From an uncultured Erysipelotrichaceae bacterium (GTDB taxonomy: Bacteria > Bacillota_I > Bacilli_A > Erysipelotrichales > Erysipelotrichaceae), in the NCBI GenBank assembly GCA_902786245.1, contig CADABS010000016.1, forward strand, positions 1 through 50,602: a DNA stretch of 50,602 nucleotides, read 5' to 3'. A program made the position numbers and the translations under genes. Under the pieces are notes generated by a model that was not told the origin of the DNA, made no database searches, and worked only from the letters and a program-made list of their open reading frames with translations. Shown here in pieces: positions 8,016-16,302 of this stretch. How positions within the stretch are numbered: the stretch's first letter is position 1; the number at the start of each line of letters is the position of its first letter.

Positions 8016-9670
8016 TCAGAATTGAACTCAGCTGCAATCGTATGCCATGCGGTGCAGTGGAAGCGGAAAAGGGAATCACACCGCGTCAGCTGCTGCCGCT
8101 GGTTCATGCCCGATATCCGGTATATGCCTGCCGGATCGCACACAGATATGAACGGCTGGACGAGCCTCTGACAGAGTCATGCACGGTTGAATTCGGCGAT
8201 CTGCGGGATCCGTACGGAAATATGGCATACCAGGGGTCTTTGACCCTGATGTATATGAAGGCAGTGCATGACATACTGGGAAAAGATGTCAGGATCACCA
8301 TTGCCAATTCTCTTTCCAAAGGTCTGTTCACCAGGATCCATATTTCATCCGTGACCGATGAAGTTGCCGCAAAGATCCAGAAGCGGATGGAAGAACTGGC
8401 CGGGGAGAATCTGCCGATCACAGAAAAAAGAATGAGCAGGGAAGAGGCAATCGGATACTGCCGTGAACACGGAAACAGGGAAGAACTGCACCTGCTGGAA
8501 ACCGCACCGGATCTTCGGACGGCATATCTGGCAGTCCTGGATGATGAGGAATGTCTGTTCTATCTTCATCTGGTTCCGGATACAGGAATGCTGAATCTGT
8601 TTGAGGTGCGCAGATACCGGAGCGGTATACTGCTGCGCTTCCCGCAGCCGGCGGATCCGGCCCGGGTTCCGGTATATACGGAACAGAAACTTCTCTATGA
8701 AGCATTTTCGGAAGAATCGCACTGGCAGAATCTGATGGGTGTGCGCTATGCCGGCGATCTGAATGACAAGGTGATGAACAATGATATCAAGGATCTTGTC
8801 ATGTTAAGCGAAGCACTGCATGAAAAGAAGATTGCCGAGATCGCGGAAGAGATCCGCTCCAGCCGCAAAAGGATCATTCTGATTGCCGGACCTTCTTCTT
8901 CCGGCAAGACAACATTTGCGAAACGGCTCTGTACACAGCTGCGGGTATGCGGTCTCAAGCCGCTGTATCTGGGCACCGATGACTATTTCATAGACCGGGA
9001 TGATATGCCGGTCGATGAAAACGGCGAAAGAAACTTTGAAGATCTCAGTGCAGTCGACGTAAAATTGTTTGAAGAACAGATGAATGATCTGCTCAGCGGC
9101 AGGAAGACAGACATCCCGGAATTCGATTTCATTGACGGAAAGAAGATCTTCGGCCGCCGGATCACATCCATTGATTCTTCGCAGCCCATCGTCATTGAAG
9201 GAATTCACGGTCTGAATCCGGAACTGACGGCGGATATCGATGATGAGCAGAAATTCAAGATTTATATCTCTCCGCTGACCCAGCTGAATATCGATATGCA
9301 TCACCGGGTCCCGACAACGGATGCGCGGAAGCTGAGAAGAATGGTCAGAGACTACCGGACCAGAGGAAGAAGCGCACAGACGACGATCCATGACTGGCCC
9401 AGTGTCAGAGCAGGAGAAGAAAAGAACATCTTCCCGTATAACGGCGAAGCGGATGTATTCTTCAACAGCCAGTGTCTGTATGAACTGGCGGTTCTCAAGA
9501 AGTATGCCGGACCGCTGCTGGATGAAATCACCGAGGATATGCCGGAGTATGCGGAAGCCAACCGGATGCGCCGTTTCCTGGATTTCTTTGTGCCGATCGA
9601 GGATGATTCGGTAATACCGAATACTTCCATCGTGAGGGAATTCATCGGCGGCAGCGTGATCGTAGGATAG
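8012..9670 (+). CDS. Nucleoside (uridine-type) kinase with threonyl-tRNA-synthetase-like N-terminus
   Basis: A 552-residue protein. The first about 60 residues look like a TGS-type domain, followed to about residue 270 by a segment resembling the editing-side N2 domain of threonyl-tRNA synthetase ('GLFTRIHISSVTDEVAAKIQKRMEEL'). From about residue 285 comes a uridine-kinase/phosphoribulokinase fold: Walker A GPSSSGKTT (K299), 'LYLGTDDYFIDRDDMP', 'PEFDFIDGKK'. This architecture is common in Firmicutes, where it is annotated as nucleoside kinase; true substrate is unproved. Coupled to ppk1 by ATGA overlap; possibly it draws on the same nucleotide pool. Confidence 0.85.
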   Translation: MIRIELSCNRMPCGAVEAEKGITPRQLLPLVHARYPVYACRIAHRYERLDEPLTESCTVEFGDLRDPYGNMAYQGSLTLMYMKAVHDILGKDVRITIANSLSKGLFTRIHISSVTDEVAAKIQKRMEELAGENLPITEKRMSREEAIGYCREHGNREELHLLETAPDLRTAYLAVLDDEECLFYLHLVPDTGMLNLFEVRRYRSGILLRFPQPADPARVPVYTEQKLLYEAFSEESHWQNLMGVRYAGDLNDKVMNNDIKDLVMLSEALHEKKIAEIAEEIRSSRKRIILIAGPSSSGKTTFAKRLCTQLRVCGLKPLYLGTDDYFIDRDDMPVDENGERNFEDLSAVDVKLFEEQMNDLLSGRKTDIPEFDFIDGKKIFGRRITSIDSSQPIVIEGIHGLNPELTADIDDEQKFKIYISPLTQLNIDMHHRVPTTDARKLRRMVRDYRTRGRSAQTTIHDWPSVRAGEEKNIFPYNGEADVFFNSQCLYELAVLKKYAGPLLDEITEDMPEYAEANRMRRFLDFFVPIEDDSVIPNTSIVREFIGGSVIVG

Positions 9671-9680
9671 CAGGTGAACA

Positions 9681-10205
9681 ATGGCATTTATGGAACTTGC
9701 AAAGAACCGGTATTCGGAAAGATATTTCGATACCCGTCCGGTAGAACAGGAAAAGATCTCTCTGATCATTGAAGCGGGCAGAACAGCGCCGACGGCATGC
9801 AATTATCAGCCCCAGCGCATCTATGTGCTGCAGAGCAAAGAAGCACTGCAGAAAGCCAGAAGTATCCGTGTTTCCCATTTCAATGCGCCTTTGATGATGC
9901 TGGTATGCTATGACATGAATACGGCATGGAGAAATCCCGGCGACCGCTGGTATGAGAATTATTGTTCCGGCGAGCAGGACGCTTCGATCGTCGCGGCCAC
10001 GATGATGTATGAGGCAGAGGAACTGGGTGTGCACAGCGTCTGGCTGCGCGGGTTTGATTCCCAGGAGGTTTCGGAAGTGTTTGATCTTCCGGAAAACCAT
10101 ATCCCGGTCATGATGTTTGCGATGGGATATCCCTCCGATACATCAAAACCGAGTCCCTGGCATTTCCAGAGGAAACCGGCGGAAGAAACGGTAAAGATTT
10201 TATAA
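9681..10205 (+). CDS. Nitroreductase-family flavoprotein
   Basis: A 174-residue FMN-dependent nitroreductase-fold protein: N-terminal 'ELAKNRYSERYFDTRPVEQEKI' (the RYSxRxF FMN-phosphate motif), 'EAGRTAPTACNYQPQRIYVL' and 'MMYEAEELGVHSVWLRGFD'. The family reduces nitro compounds, quinones or flavins with NAD(P)H; substrate cannot be read from sequence. It follows the nucleoside kinase by 10 bases and ends the operon at a bidirectional hairpin. Confidence 0.88.
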   Translation: MAFMELAKNRYSERYFDTRPVEQEKISLIIEAGRTAPTACNYQPQRIYVLQSKEALQKARSIRVSHFNAPLMMLVCYDMNTAWRNPGDRWYENYCSGEQDASIVAATMMYEAEELGVHSVWLRGFDSQEVSEVFDLPENHIPVMMFAMGYPSDTSKPSPWHFQRKPAEETVKIL

Positions 10206-10212
10206 GACAATG

Positions 10213-10234
10213 AAAGGCTGCCGGGCAGCCTTTT
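10213..10234. terminator. Bidirectional terminator between nitroreductase and AraC genes
   Basis: The 9-bp stem AAAGGCTGC/GCAGCCTTT with a CGG loop carries T-runs at both ends when read on either strand. It sits between two convergent genes whose stops are at 10205 and 10238. Confidence 0.75.
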
Positions 10235-10237
10235 CAA

Positions 10238-11473
10238 TCAGTGATTCTTTGTTTTCTTCCGGTACTGGGCAGGGGTGCATCCTTCTGCATTGCGGAAACA
10301 CTGAATAAAGTAATTGGGTGTATTGAATGCCAGTTTTTCCGAGATTTCCGAGATCGGCAGAGAGGTTGTTTCAAGCAGGATTTTTGCCCGGGATATCTTT
10401 TTGGAACGGATGTAGGTGCTGAGGGAAACACCGGTCTCTTTTTTGAATTTATCGGTCAGATAATACTCGGTATAGCCGACCAGCTGTGCCAGATCAGCGG
10501 CGCTGAGTTTCTGATCCGTATGCAGTTCGATGTAGTCGCAGCATTTCTGGACGGCATGGGAGTAATCCGGATTGGAGCGGGCATAGTGAACCCGGCAGAT
10601 GAAATCGTGATACATGGCATGGGCCAGTTTTCCGAGTTCACCGGAATCGCGGCAGTCTTCTGTATTCTGTATATAGGAATCACCCAGCGGATAGGCAATT
10701 TCAGGCGACAGGCCTCCGTCCATGGCTGCCCGCGTCACCAGGGTGATAAAGACGATGATGCTCGTTTTCATCTGCCGCAGGGGATCGCGTCCGTGCACCG
10801 GTACACCGGGAGAGATATCTGCGCTTGACTGCAGGGCATCATGATAATTGATATTGCCTTCCCGTACCATCTGCAGCAAAACCTGTTCGTTTTTGCGGAC
10901 CTGCATGCGGTTGCGCTTCGTGACCGGTTTTTCATCAGGCACCGGTACGGGATTCTGTCCGTCCTGCAGGATCTCAAGGCCTTCCTGTACGCCGTTCAGC
11001 GTGTTATGCAGGAGAACCGTATAGCGGCTGAAAACGGAATAGGAAATGACCGGAGCGTCCGCAAGCGAGGAACACAGTGCATCGATCCAGGCGAGATTTC
11101 TGTATCCGGGCGCTTCATTGTGGAGAGCGGTTTTCAGCTGATCCGGATCGGGAGCGGAATAAAAGACGGGACCGATGACAAAGAAGCAGTCTCTGTTTCT
11201 TTCGGTTTCCAGGGTGACTGCCCACTGCATGCCGACAGCGCTGCCGATGAGTACCGGTACATGTTTTCCCAGACGTACCGTTTCCTTTGCCTTTTCCATG
11301 GCGCCGAGTTCGATAAAGGCTTTTTCAAACGGATGGACAAGATGCGAAGGACAGCGGGAGGCGATATAGGTTCCGTCGTTTCTGTAGCACCAGATATACA
11401 GTTTTTCACCTGCCGGGATGATAGATTCGACAAGCATGAGATTGGCTTCTGCGCCGGTGATTCCCTGTTTCAT
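10238..11473 (-). CDS. AraC-family transcriptional regulator
   Basis: A 411-residue regulator. The last 100 residues hold the double helix-turn-helix ('KLSAADLAQLVGYTEYYLTDKFKKETG' then 'LPISEISEKLAFNTPNYFIQCFRNAEGCTPAQYRKK'). The first 300 residues are a large alpha/beta sensory region without a recognisable cupin, probably a ligand-binding domain. The start at 11473 has AAAGGAA upstream. It is divergent from the symporter/glycosidase operon at 11704, so that operon is its most likely target. Confidence 0.88.
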   Translation of the reverse strand: MKQGITGAEANLMLVESIIPAGEKLYIWCYRNDGTYIASRCPSHLVHPFEKAFIELGAMEKAKETVRLGKHVPVLIGSAVGMQWAVTLETERNRDCFFVIGPVFYSAPDPDQLKTALHNEAPGYRNLAWIDALCSSLADAPVISYSVFSRYTVLLHNTLNGVQEGLEILQDGQNPVPVPDEKPVTKRNRMQVRKNEQVLLQMVREGNINYHDALQSSADISPGVPVHGRDPLRQMKTSIIVFITLVTRAAMDGGLSPEIAYPLGDSYIQNTEDCRDSGELGKLAHAMYHDFICRVHYARSNPDYSHAVQKCCDYIELHTDQKLSAADLAQLVGYTEYYLTDKFKKETGVSLSTYIRSKKISRAKILLETTSLPISEISEKLAFNTPNYFIQCFRNAEGCTPAQYRKKTKNH

Positions 11474-11561
11474 TGCGAATATTCCTTTCCTATATTGTTA
11501 TTTTAACATTTTTATGATTCTTATAGAAATGAACACTGTCAGAAAACGCAGAATATAAAGG

Positions 11562-11658
11562 GTGTTAAGCGGTTACATTCATTTTCGCAATTAACACGAA
11601 TTATTATAATTTCACTTCTGTTTTTGGCTTTACGCCAACTCCGGGCGGTTTCTACAAT
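11562..11658 (+). promoter_or_regulatory. Control region and promoter of the glycosidase operon
   Basis: An inverted repeat GTGTTAA (11562-11568) and TTAACAC (11591-11597) lies upstream of a promoter with TTTACG (11629-11634), an 18-base spacer and TACAAT (11653-11658). The word TGTTAAGCGGTTACA (11563-11577) is partly palindromic and, on the minus strand, matches the left half of the catabolite-responsive cre consensus (TGNAANCG). Both are plausible sites for the divergent AraC protein or CcpA; neither is proven. Confidence 0.45.
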
Positions 11659-11703
11659 GAAAACGTAAAAATGAATGACGGGGTCATTCGCAAGGAGAAA
11701 ACA

Positions 11704-13182
11704 ATGGAAAAGGAAATGGTAACCGCAAATTCTGAAACAGAAATTCAGTACCGCAAAGCAAAGCTGTGGCAGATCATTCTTGTAGCTTTCAATGCCTTCA
11801 ACGGCATGGCAGTGTATTTTCTGATCGGTCTGGCCAGCTATTCCGCAAGTATCGGCTATGGCATCGCGACCGTGATCGTCGGCGGTCTTCTGACATTCAC
11901 AAGAATCTTCGATGCAATTACAGACCCGCTGCTGGCATTTGTCTATGACCGCTTCAACACTCCTTTCGGCAAGGTGCGTCCGCTGATGCTGATAGGATGG
12001 GCGATCCAGAGTCTTGGTCTTTTGTGCATGTTCAATTTCTTCTCCAGCAAGGGGCATGGCATTCCGGTATTCCTCGGATTCCATATGCTCTATGTCATCG
12101 GCTACACGATCGTCAATATGACAGCGCAGACGCTTCCGGCGCTGATGACAAATGATCCGAAGCAGCGTCCGACGGTCGGTGTATGGCAGACGGTTCTCAA
12201 CTATATTACACCGATGGCTCTCAATATCATTGTCTACACAAAACTCATGCCTGCATACGGCGGCAGCTTCAACCAGGAATTCCTGAATGTCGTTACATGG
12301 ATGTGTGTCGGTCTTGCACTGCTCGGCGTGATTCTGGTATGCATCGGCATTTCCGAATATGACAGACCGGAGAACTTCGAAGGACTCGGAAAGAAAGAAC
12401 GTCTGAAGATTTCCGATATGATTGAAGTCCTGAAGGATAACAAGCCGCTGCAGAGCTATATCCTCTCAGCCGCTTCCGACAAGATTGCCCAGCAGGCTTC
12501 CTCCGCATCGATCGTTTCGACGATGCTCAACGGTATCCTCATCGGCAATATGGGACTTGCGACAACCCTGAGCGCAATCGGTATGCTGCCGTCCATTCTG
12601 TTCGCTGCCTATGGCGCAAGATATGCCGGTCTGCACGGACATAAGGAGTCCATCGTTACATGGACACGCAGATGCATCATTGCCAATGCGGTGCTGATTT
12701 CCTTCTTTGTCATCGTGCGTCTGACCGCGGGAACGCAGACCATTGCCCATATGGGTGTCACAATGATCGTGTTTGTTCTGCTCACATTTGTATCCAACGG
12801 TTTTGCGATGTGCGTCACCACTTCCAATACAGGTTTCATGGCTGATATTATTGACTATGAACTGGACCGCTCCGGCAGATATATTCCGGCAGTGATCAGC
12901 GGCACATACAGCCTGATCGACAAGATCGTTTCTTCCTTCTCGGCTGCCATTGCGACCGGATGCGTTGCCCTGATCGGCTATACGGCGACGATGCCGCAGC
13001 CCGGCGATCCGGATACTGCCGGTGTGTTCTGGATGACGATGTTCTTAAGATACGGTCTGGCGATTCTCGGCTGGATCTGCACACTGCTTGCCATGAGACG
13101 GTGCGGACTGGATAAGGACGAAATGGTCCGTGTCCAGAAGGATATCGCTGACCGCAAAGCAGCTGCCCAGGCAAAGGCATGA
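11704..13182 (+). CDS. GPH-family (glycoside-pentoside-hexuronide) cation symporter
   Basis: A 492-residue, 12-segment transporter of the major facilitator superfamily. The early 'GFGIATVIVGGLL'-like segment, 'RIFDAITDPLLAFVYDRFNTPFGKVRPLMLIG' loop and 'MADIIDYELDRSGRYIPAVISG' between segments 10 and 11 are hallmarks of the GPH group (MelB, XylP, GusB). It imports glycosides with H+ or Na+. Start 11704 has AAGGAG 6 bases upstream; the in-frame ATG at 11671 has none. As the first gene of a hydrolase operon it probably imports the substrate. A 9-bp hairpin follows its stop. Confidence 0.88.
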   Translation: MEKEMVTANSETEIQYRKAKLWQIILVAFNAFNGMAVYFLIGLASYSASIGYGIATVIVGGLLTFTRIFDAITDPLLAFVYDRFNTPFGKVRPLMLIGWAIQSLGLLCMFNFFSSKGHGIPVFLGFHMLYVIGYTIVNMTAQTLPALMTNDPKQRPTVGVWQTVLNYITPMALNIIVYTKLMPAYGGSFNQEFLNVVTWMCVGLALLGVILVCIGISEYDRPENFEGLGKKERLKISDMIEVLKDNKPLQSYILSAASDKIAQQASSASIVSTMLNGILIGNMGLATTLSAIGMLPSILFAAYGARYAGLHGHKESIVTWTRRCIIANAVLISFFVIVRLTAGTQTIAHMGVTMIVFVLLTFVSNGFAMCVTTSNTGFMADIIDYELDRSGRYIPAVISGTYSLIDKIVSSFSAAIATGCVALIGYTATMPQPGDPDTAGVFWMTMFLRYGLAILGWICTLLAMRRCGLDKDEMVRVQKDIADRKAAAQAKA

Positions 13183-13200
13183 TCAATCAATGAAACAAAG

Positions 13201-13222
13201 AGGATGCAGGTCTCTGCATCCT
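13201..13222 (+). other. Intercistronic hairpin between symporter and GH2 gene
   Basis: A perfect 9-bp stem AGGATGCAG/CTGCATCCT with a GTCT loop and no following T-run. It may stabilise the upstream transcript end or tune expression between the two genes rather than terminate it. Confidence 0.55.
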
Positions 13223-13252
13223 GTATGCATATATCACAGGAGGAATATAAGT

Positions 13253-15454
13253 ATGCGCACAGTAAGAATTCTGAAAGACGGATGGCATTTTCTGAAGAAG
13301 GATCTGTCTGTTGAAAACGCAATGGAATATGCACATTTGGAAGAGGAAGTATCCCTTCCCCATACCTGGAATGCCGAAGACGGTCAGGACGGCGGCAATG
13401 ACTATCACAGAGGACTGTGCTGGTATGTCCGTGAGCTCAGCGATGAGGAACTGGAAGGTGAATGCGTCTTCCTGGAGATCAACGGCGCCGCAATGAGCGC
13501 GGATGTATATTTCAACGGAAAGCATCTCTGCCATCATGACGGCGGCTATTCAGCGTTCCGTACGGATCTGACAGATGTACGGGGCGGAAAGAACATCCTG
13601 GCAGTCTCTGTCAGCAATATGGACAATACAACGGTATATCCGCAGAAGGCAGACTTCACCTTCTACGGCGGTCTGTACCGGGAAGTCAGACTGATCAGTG
13701 TTCCGAAGGAACATTTCGAACTGATCAAGGACGGTACACCCGGCATCAAGGTGACACCTGCTGTGGATCTGGAAAAGAAATGTGCAAAGGTGACGGTTGA
13801 GACATGGCAGAACGCCCCGTCGGTAACAGTGCAGGTCAACGGCGAAACTAAGACAGCTGCGTCCGTTAACGGACATGCATGTGCTGAATTCGTGATTGAA
13901 AACGTACATCTGTGGGACGGACTGGATGATCCGTATCTGTATACGGCTGAAGCGAAGCTGGAAAGCGGCGATACAGTGCGTACAAGATTCGGATGCCGCA
14001 GATTCGCATGGGATGCGCAGAAAGGTTTCTTCCTTAATGGCAGAAGCTATCCGCTGCGGGGTGTATCCCGCCATCAGGACCGTAAGGGTTCGGGCAATGC
14101 CCTGTCCCTGGAAGAACATCAGGCGGATATGGAAATCATCCGGGAACTCGGTGCCAATACGCTCCGGCTTGCCCATTATCAGCACGCCCAGGAATTCTAT
14201 GATCTGTGTGATGAAAACGGACTTGTCGTATGGGCGGAGATTCCCTATATCACCATGCATATGCATGACGGACGGGAAAATACCCTTTCCCAGATGAAGG
14301 AACTCGTTACCCAGTGCTATAACCATCCGAGTATTGCCGTATGGGGTCTGTCGAATGAAATCACTGCCGCCAGTGCAGTCAATGAAGAACTGCTCGATAA
14401 TCACAAAGCGCTGAATGATCTGTGCCACCGGCTGGATGAGACCAGACCGACGGTCATGGCGAATGTATTCATGCTGGAAACAGACAGCCCGATCCTGGAG
14501 ATTCCCGATCTCAACAGCTATAACCTGTATTTCGGATGGTATCTGGGAGACCTGGTGCAGAATGATGAATTCTTTGATGAATATCATACAAACTATCCGG
14601 ACCGTGTCATCGGCTTCTCGGAATACGGTGCGGATGCCAATCCTGCCTATCACAGCAGCCATCCGGAAAAGGGCGATTATACGGAAGAATACCAGGCACT
14701 GTACCATGAACATATGCTGCGGATGATCGAAGAAAGACCGTATCTGTGGGCGACGCATGTCTGGAATCTGTTTGACTTTGCGGCAGACGGCAGGGATGAA
14801 GGCGGCAAGCACGGCGAAAACCAGAAGGGTCTTGTCACCTTTGACAGACAGCTGAAGAAAGATGCGTTCTGGCTGTACAAGGCAGCCTGGAACAGGAAGG
14901 AGCCGTTTGTCCATCTCTGCGGCAGACGCTATGCCAACCGGTGCGAAGATACCACGGAAATCAAAGTCTATTCGAACCAGAGCAGCGTAACGCTGTACAT
15001 GGATGAAAAAGAAATCGGCACACAGGAAGGAAAGACGGTATTTGTCTTCCGTGCGCCGATCACGGGAACACATACATTCAAAGCAGTCAGCGGAGCATGC
15101 AGCGATACGATGACAGTCACCCGGGTATCCGAACCGGATGAATCGTATATTTTCAATAAGGCAGCCGCATCGGTAACGAACTGGTTTGACGCAGAGGAAA
15201 TTGATCCTGCATGTTTCTCGATTCAGGATACGCTCGGCGAAATCAGACAGAATCCGCAGGCCGGTGCCGTAATCGATGCGATGATGGCAAAAGGCGCATC
15301 GGAACGCGGCGATGTGGCAGATGCGGTCAAGGACAACCCGGGTCTGCAGAGAATGATGGCAAGGATGACGCTGATCAGTCTGCTGAAGCAGTCCGGTGCT
15401 GATGAAGAAAACATCAAGCAGGTCAATAGAGTATTGCAGGGGATCAGGAAATGA
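13253..15454 (+). CDS. Glycoside hydrolase family 2 enzyme with extra C-terminal helical domain
   Basis: A 733-residue GH2 protein: sugar-binding jelly-roll domain (about 1-170), immunoglobulin-like domain (to about 275), TIM barrel with acid/base E369 in 'WGLSNEI' and nucleophile E457 in 'IGFSEYGAD'. It could be a beta-galactosidase, beta-glucuronidase or related enzyme. The last about 85 residues, after 'NKAAASVTNWFDAEE', form a Met/Ala-rich helical tail ('DTLGEIRQNPQAGAVIDAMM') that is not part of the GH2 core; similar tails occur on other Firmicutes glycosidases. No signal peptide. Start 13253 has AGGAGG upstream. The stop overlaps the next start (ATGA). Confidence 0.85.
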   Translation: MRTVRILKDGWHFLKKDLSVENAMEYAHLEEEVSLPHTWNAEDGQDGGNDYHRGLCWYVRELSDEELEGECVFLEINGAAMSADVYFNGKHLCHHDGGYSAFRTDLTDVRGGKNILAVSVSNMDNTTVYPQKADFTFYGGLYREVRLISVPKEHFELIKDGTPGIKVTPAVDLEKKCAKVTVETWQNAPSVTVQVNGETKTAASVNGHACAEFVIENVHLWDGLDDPYLYTAEAKLESGDTVRTRFGCRRFAWDAQKGFFLNGRSYPLRGVSRHQDRKGSGNALSLEEHQADMEIIRELGANTLRLAHYQHAQEFYDLCDENGLVVWAEIPYITMHMHDGRENTLSQMKELVTQCYNHPSIAVWGLSNEITAASAVNEELLDNHKALNDLCHRLDETRPTVMANVFMLETDSPILEIPDLNSYNLYFGWYLGDLVQNDEFFDEYHTNYPDRVIGFSEYGADANPAYHSSHPEKGDYTEEYQALYHEHMLRMIEERPYLWATHVWNLFDFAADGRDEGGKHGENQKGLVTFDRQLKKDAFWLYKAAWNRKEPFVHLCGRRYANRCEDTTEIKVYSNQSSVTLYMDEKEIGTQEGKTVFVFRAPITGTHTFKAVSGACSDTMTVTRVSEPDESYIFNKAAASVTNWFDAEEIDPACFSIQDTLGEIRQNPQAGAVIDAMMAKGASERGDVADAVKDNPGLQRMMARMTLISLLKQSGADEENIKQVNRVLQGIRK

Positions 15455-16302
15455 AAACAGCAGTCCAGCAGATCATGTTGGGTACGGTAACGCAGAAAGA
15501 AGAACAGGCCCGGGAAGCGCTGCGGCGGATCAGGGCAGCCGGCTATGACGGTCTTGAACTCAACCGGTTCATGATCCATCCGTCGCCGCTGATGGTGCGC
15601 GTTCTGACAAAAGCTGCCGGCATGCCGACAGGAAAGGGCGGCAATCTCAACTGGAAGGAACTGATGCAGGAAAGCGGTCTTTCCGTAATCACTCTGCATA
15701 CGGATCTCGGTTCTCTGGAAAAGGAACCGGGCGGTCTGATCCTTGAGGCAAAGGATCTCGGGACGGATACGGTCGCAATCACCGGTATGTACCGGTTCGA
15801 TTACGGCGATGAAGCGTCTGTCAGAGATCTGGCAGAAAGACTGAACAGAGCCGGGGAGGTTCTGCACAATGCAGGAATCACTCTGCTCTATCACAACCAT
15901 AACGCCGAGCTTCTGCCGGTATCGTCCGGCCGGTGCGCATACGATGTTCTGATCGAAGAAACCGATCCTGCCTTTGTCAATTTCGAATTCGACAGCTACT
16001 GGTTTACCGACGGCGGTGCCGATGCGAAGGTATGGATGAAAAAACTCGGCCCAAGAATGCGGATGTGGCATATTACCGACCGCGGTTTCCGTCTGAAGGG
16101 AAAGGCAATGACTCCGATCCTGAAGGCGGATTCCATGGAACTGGGTACCGGGAATATGGACCTGGACGGAATGAAGGAAATCGCCGTGGAAAATGGTGTC
16201 AGGGCGGTTGTGCTGGAAAGTCATAAAAACTGGATCGATAAAGATCCGCTGAGGAGTATGGAAGTAAGCGCGGAATGGTTCGCCGGGAGGTTTGGTTCAT
16301 GA
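15451..16302 (+). CDS. Sugar phosphate isomerase/epimerase-like TIM-barrel protein
   Basis: A 283-residue xylose-isomerase-like (AP endonuclease 2 superfamily) protein: 'IRAAGYDGLELNRF', 'TLHTDLGS', 'LYHNHNAELLPV', 'FEFDSYWFTDGG', 'MWHITDRG' and 'VLESHKNW' supply the metal-binding His, Glu and Asp residues of the barrel. It may isomerise or epimerise the sugar released by neighbouring hydrolases, or act on a 3-keto-glycoside; the substrate is unknown. Tied to GH2 and GH78 genes by ATGA overlaps on both sides. Confidence 0.8.
   Translation: MKTAVQQIMLGTVTQKEEQAREALRRIRAAGYDGLELNRFMIHPSPLMVRVLTKAAGMPTGKGGNLNWKELMQESGLSVITLHTDLGSLEKEPGGLILEAKDLGTDTVAITGMYRFDYGDEASVRDLAERLNRAGEVLHNAGITLLYHNHNAELLPVSSGRCAYDVLIEETDPAFVNFEFDSYWFTDGGADAKVWMKKLGPRMRMWHITDRGFRLKGKAMTPILKADSMELGTGNMDLDGMKEIAVENGVRAVVLESHKNWIDKDPLRSMEVSAEWFAGRFGS

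Noticed and set aside
13550-15073. Minus-strand frame of 507 codons opposite GH2
   Set aside because: Shadow of a strongly coding plus-strand gene; no start signal and no recognisable domain.
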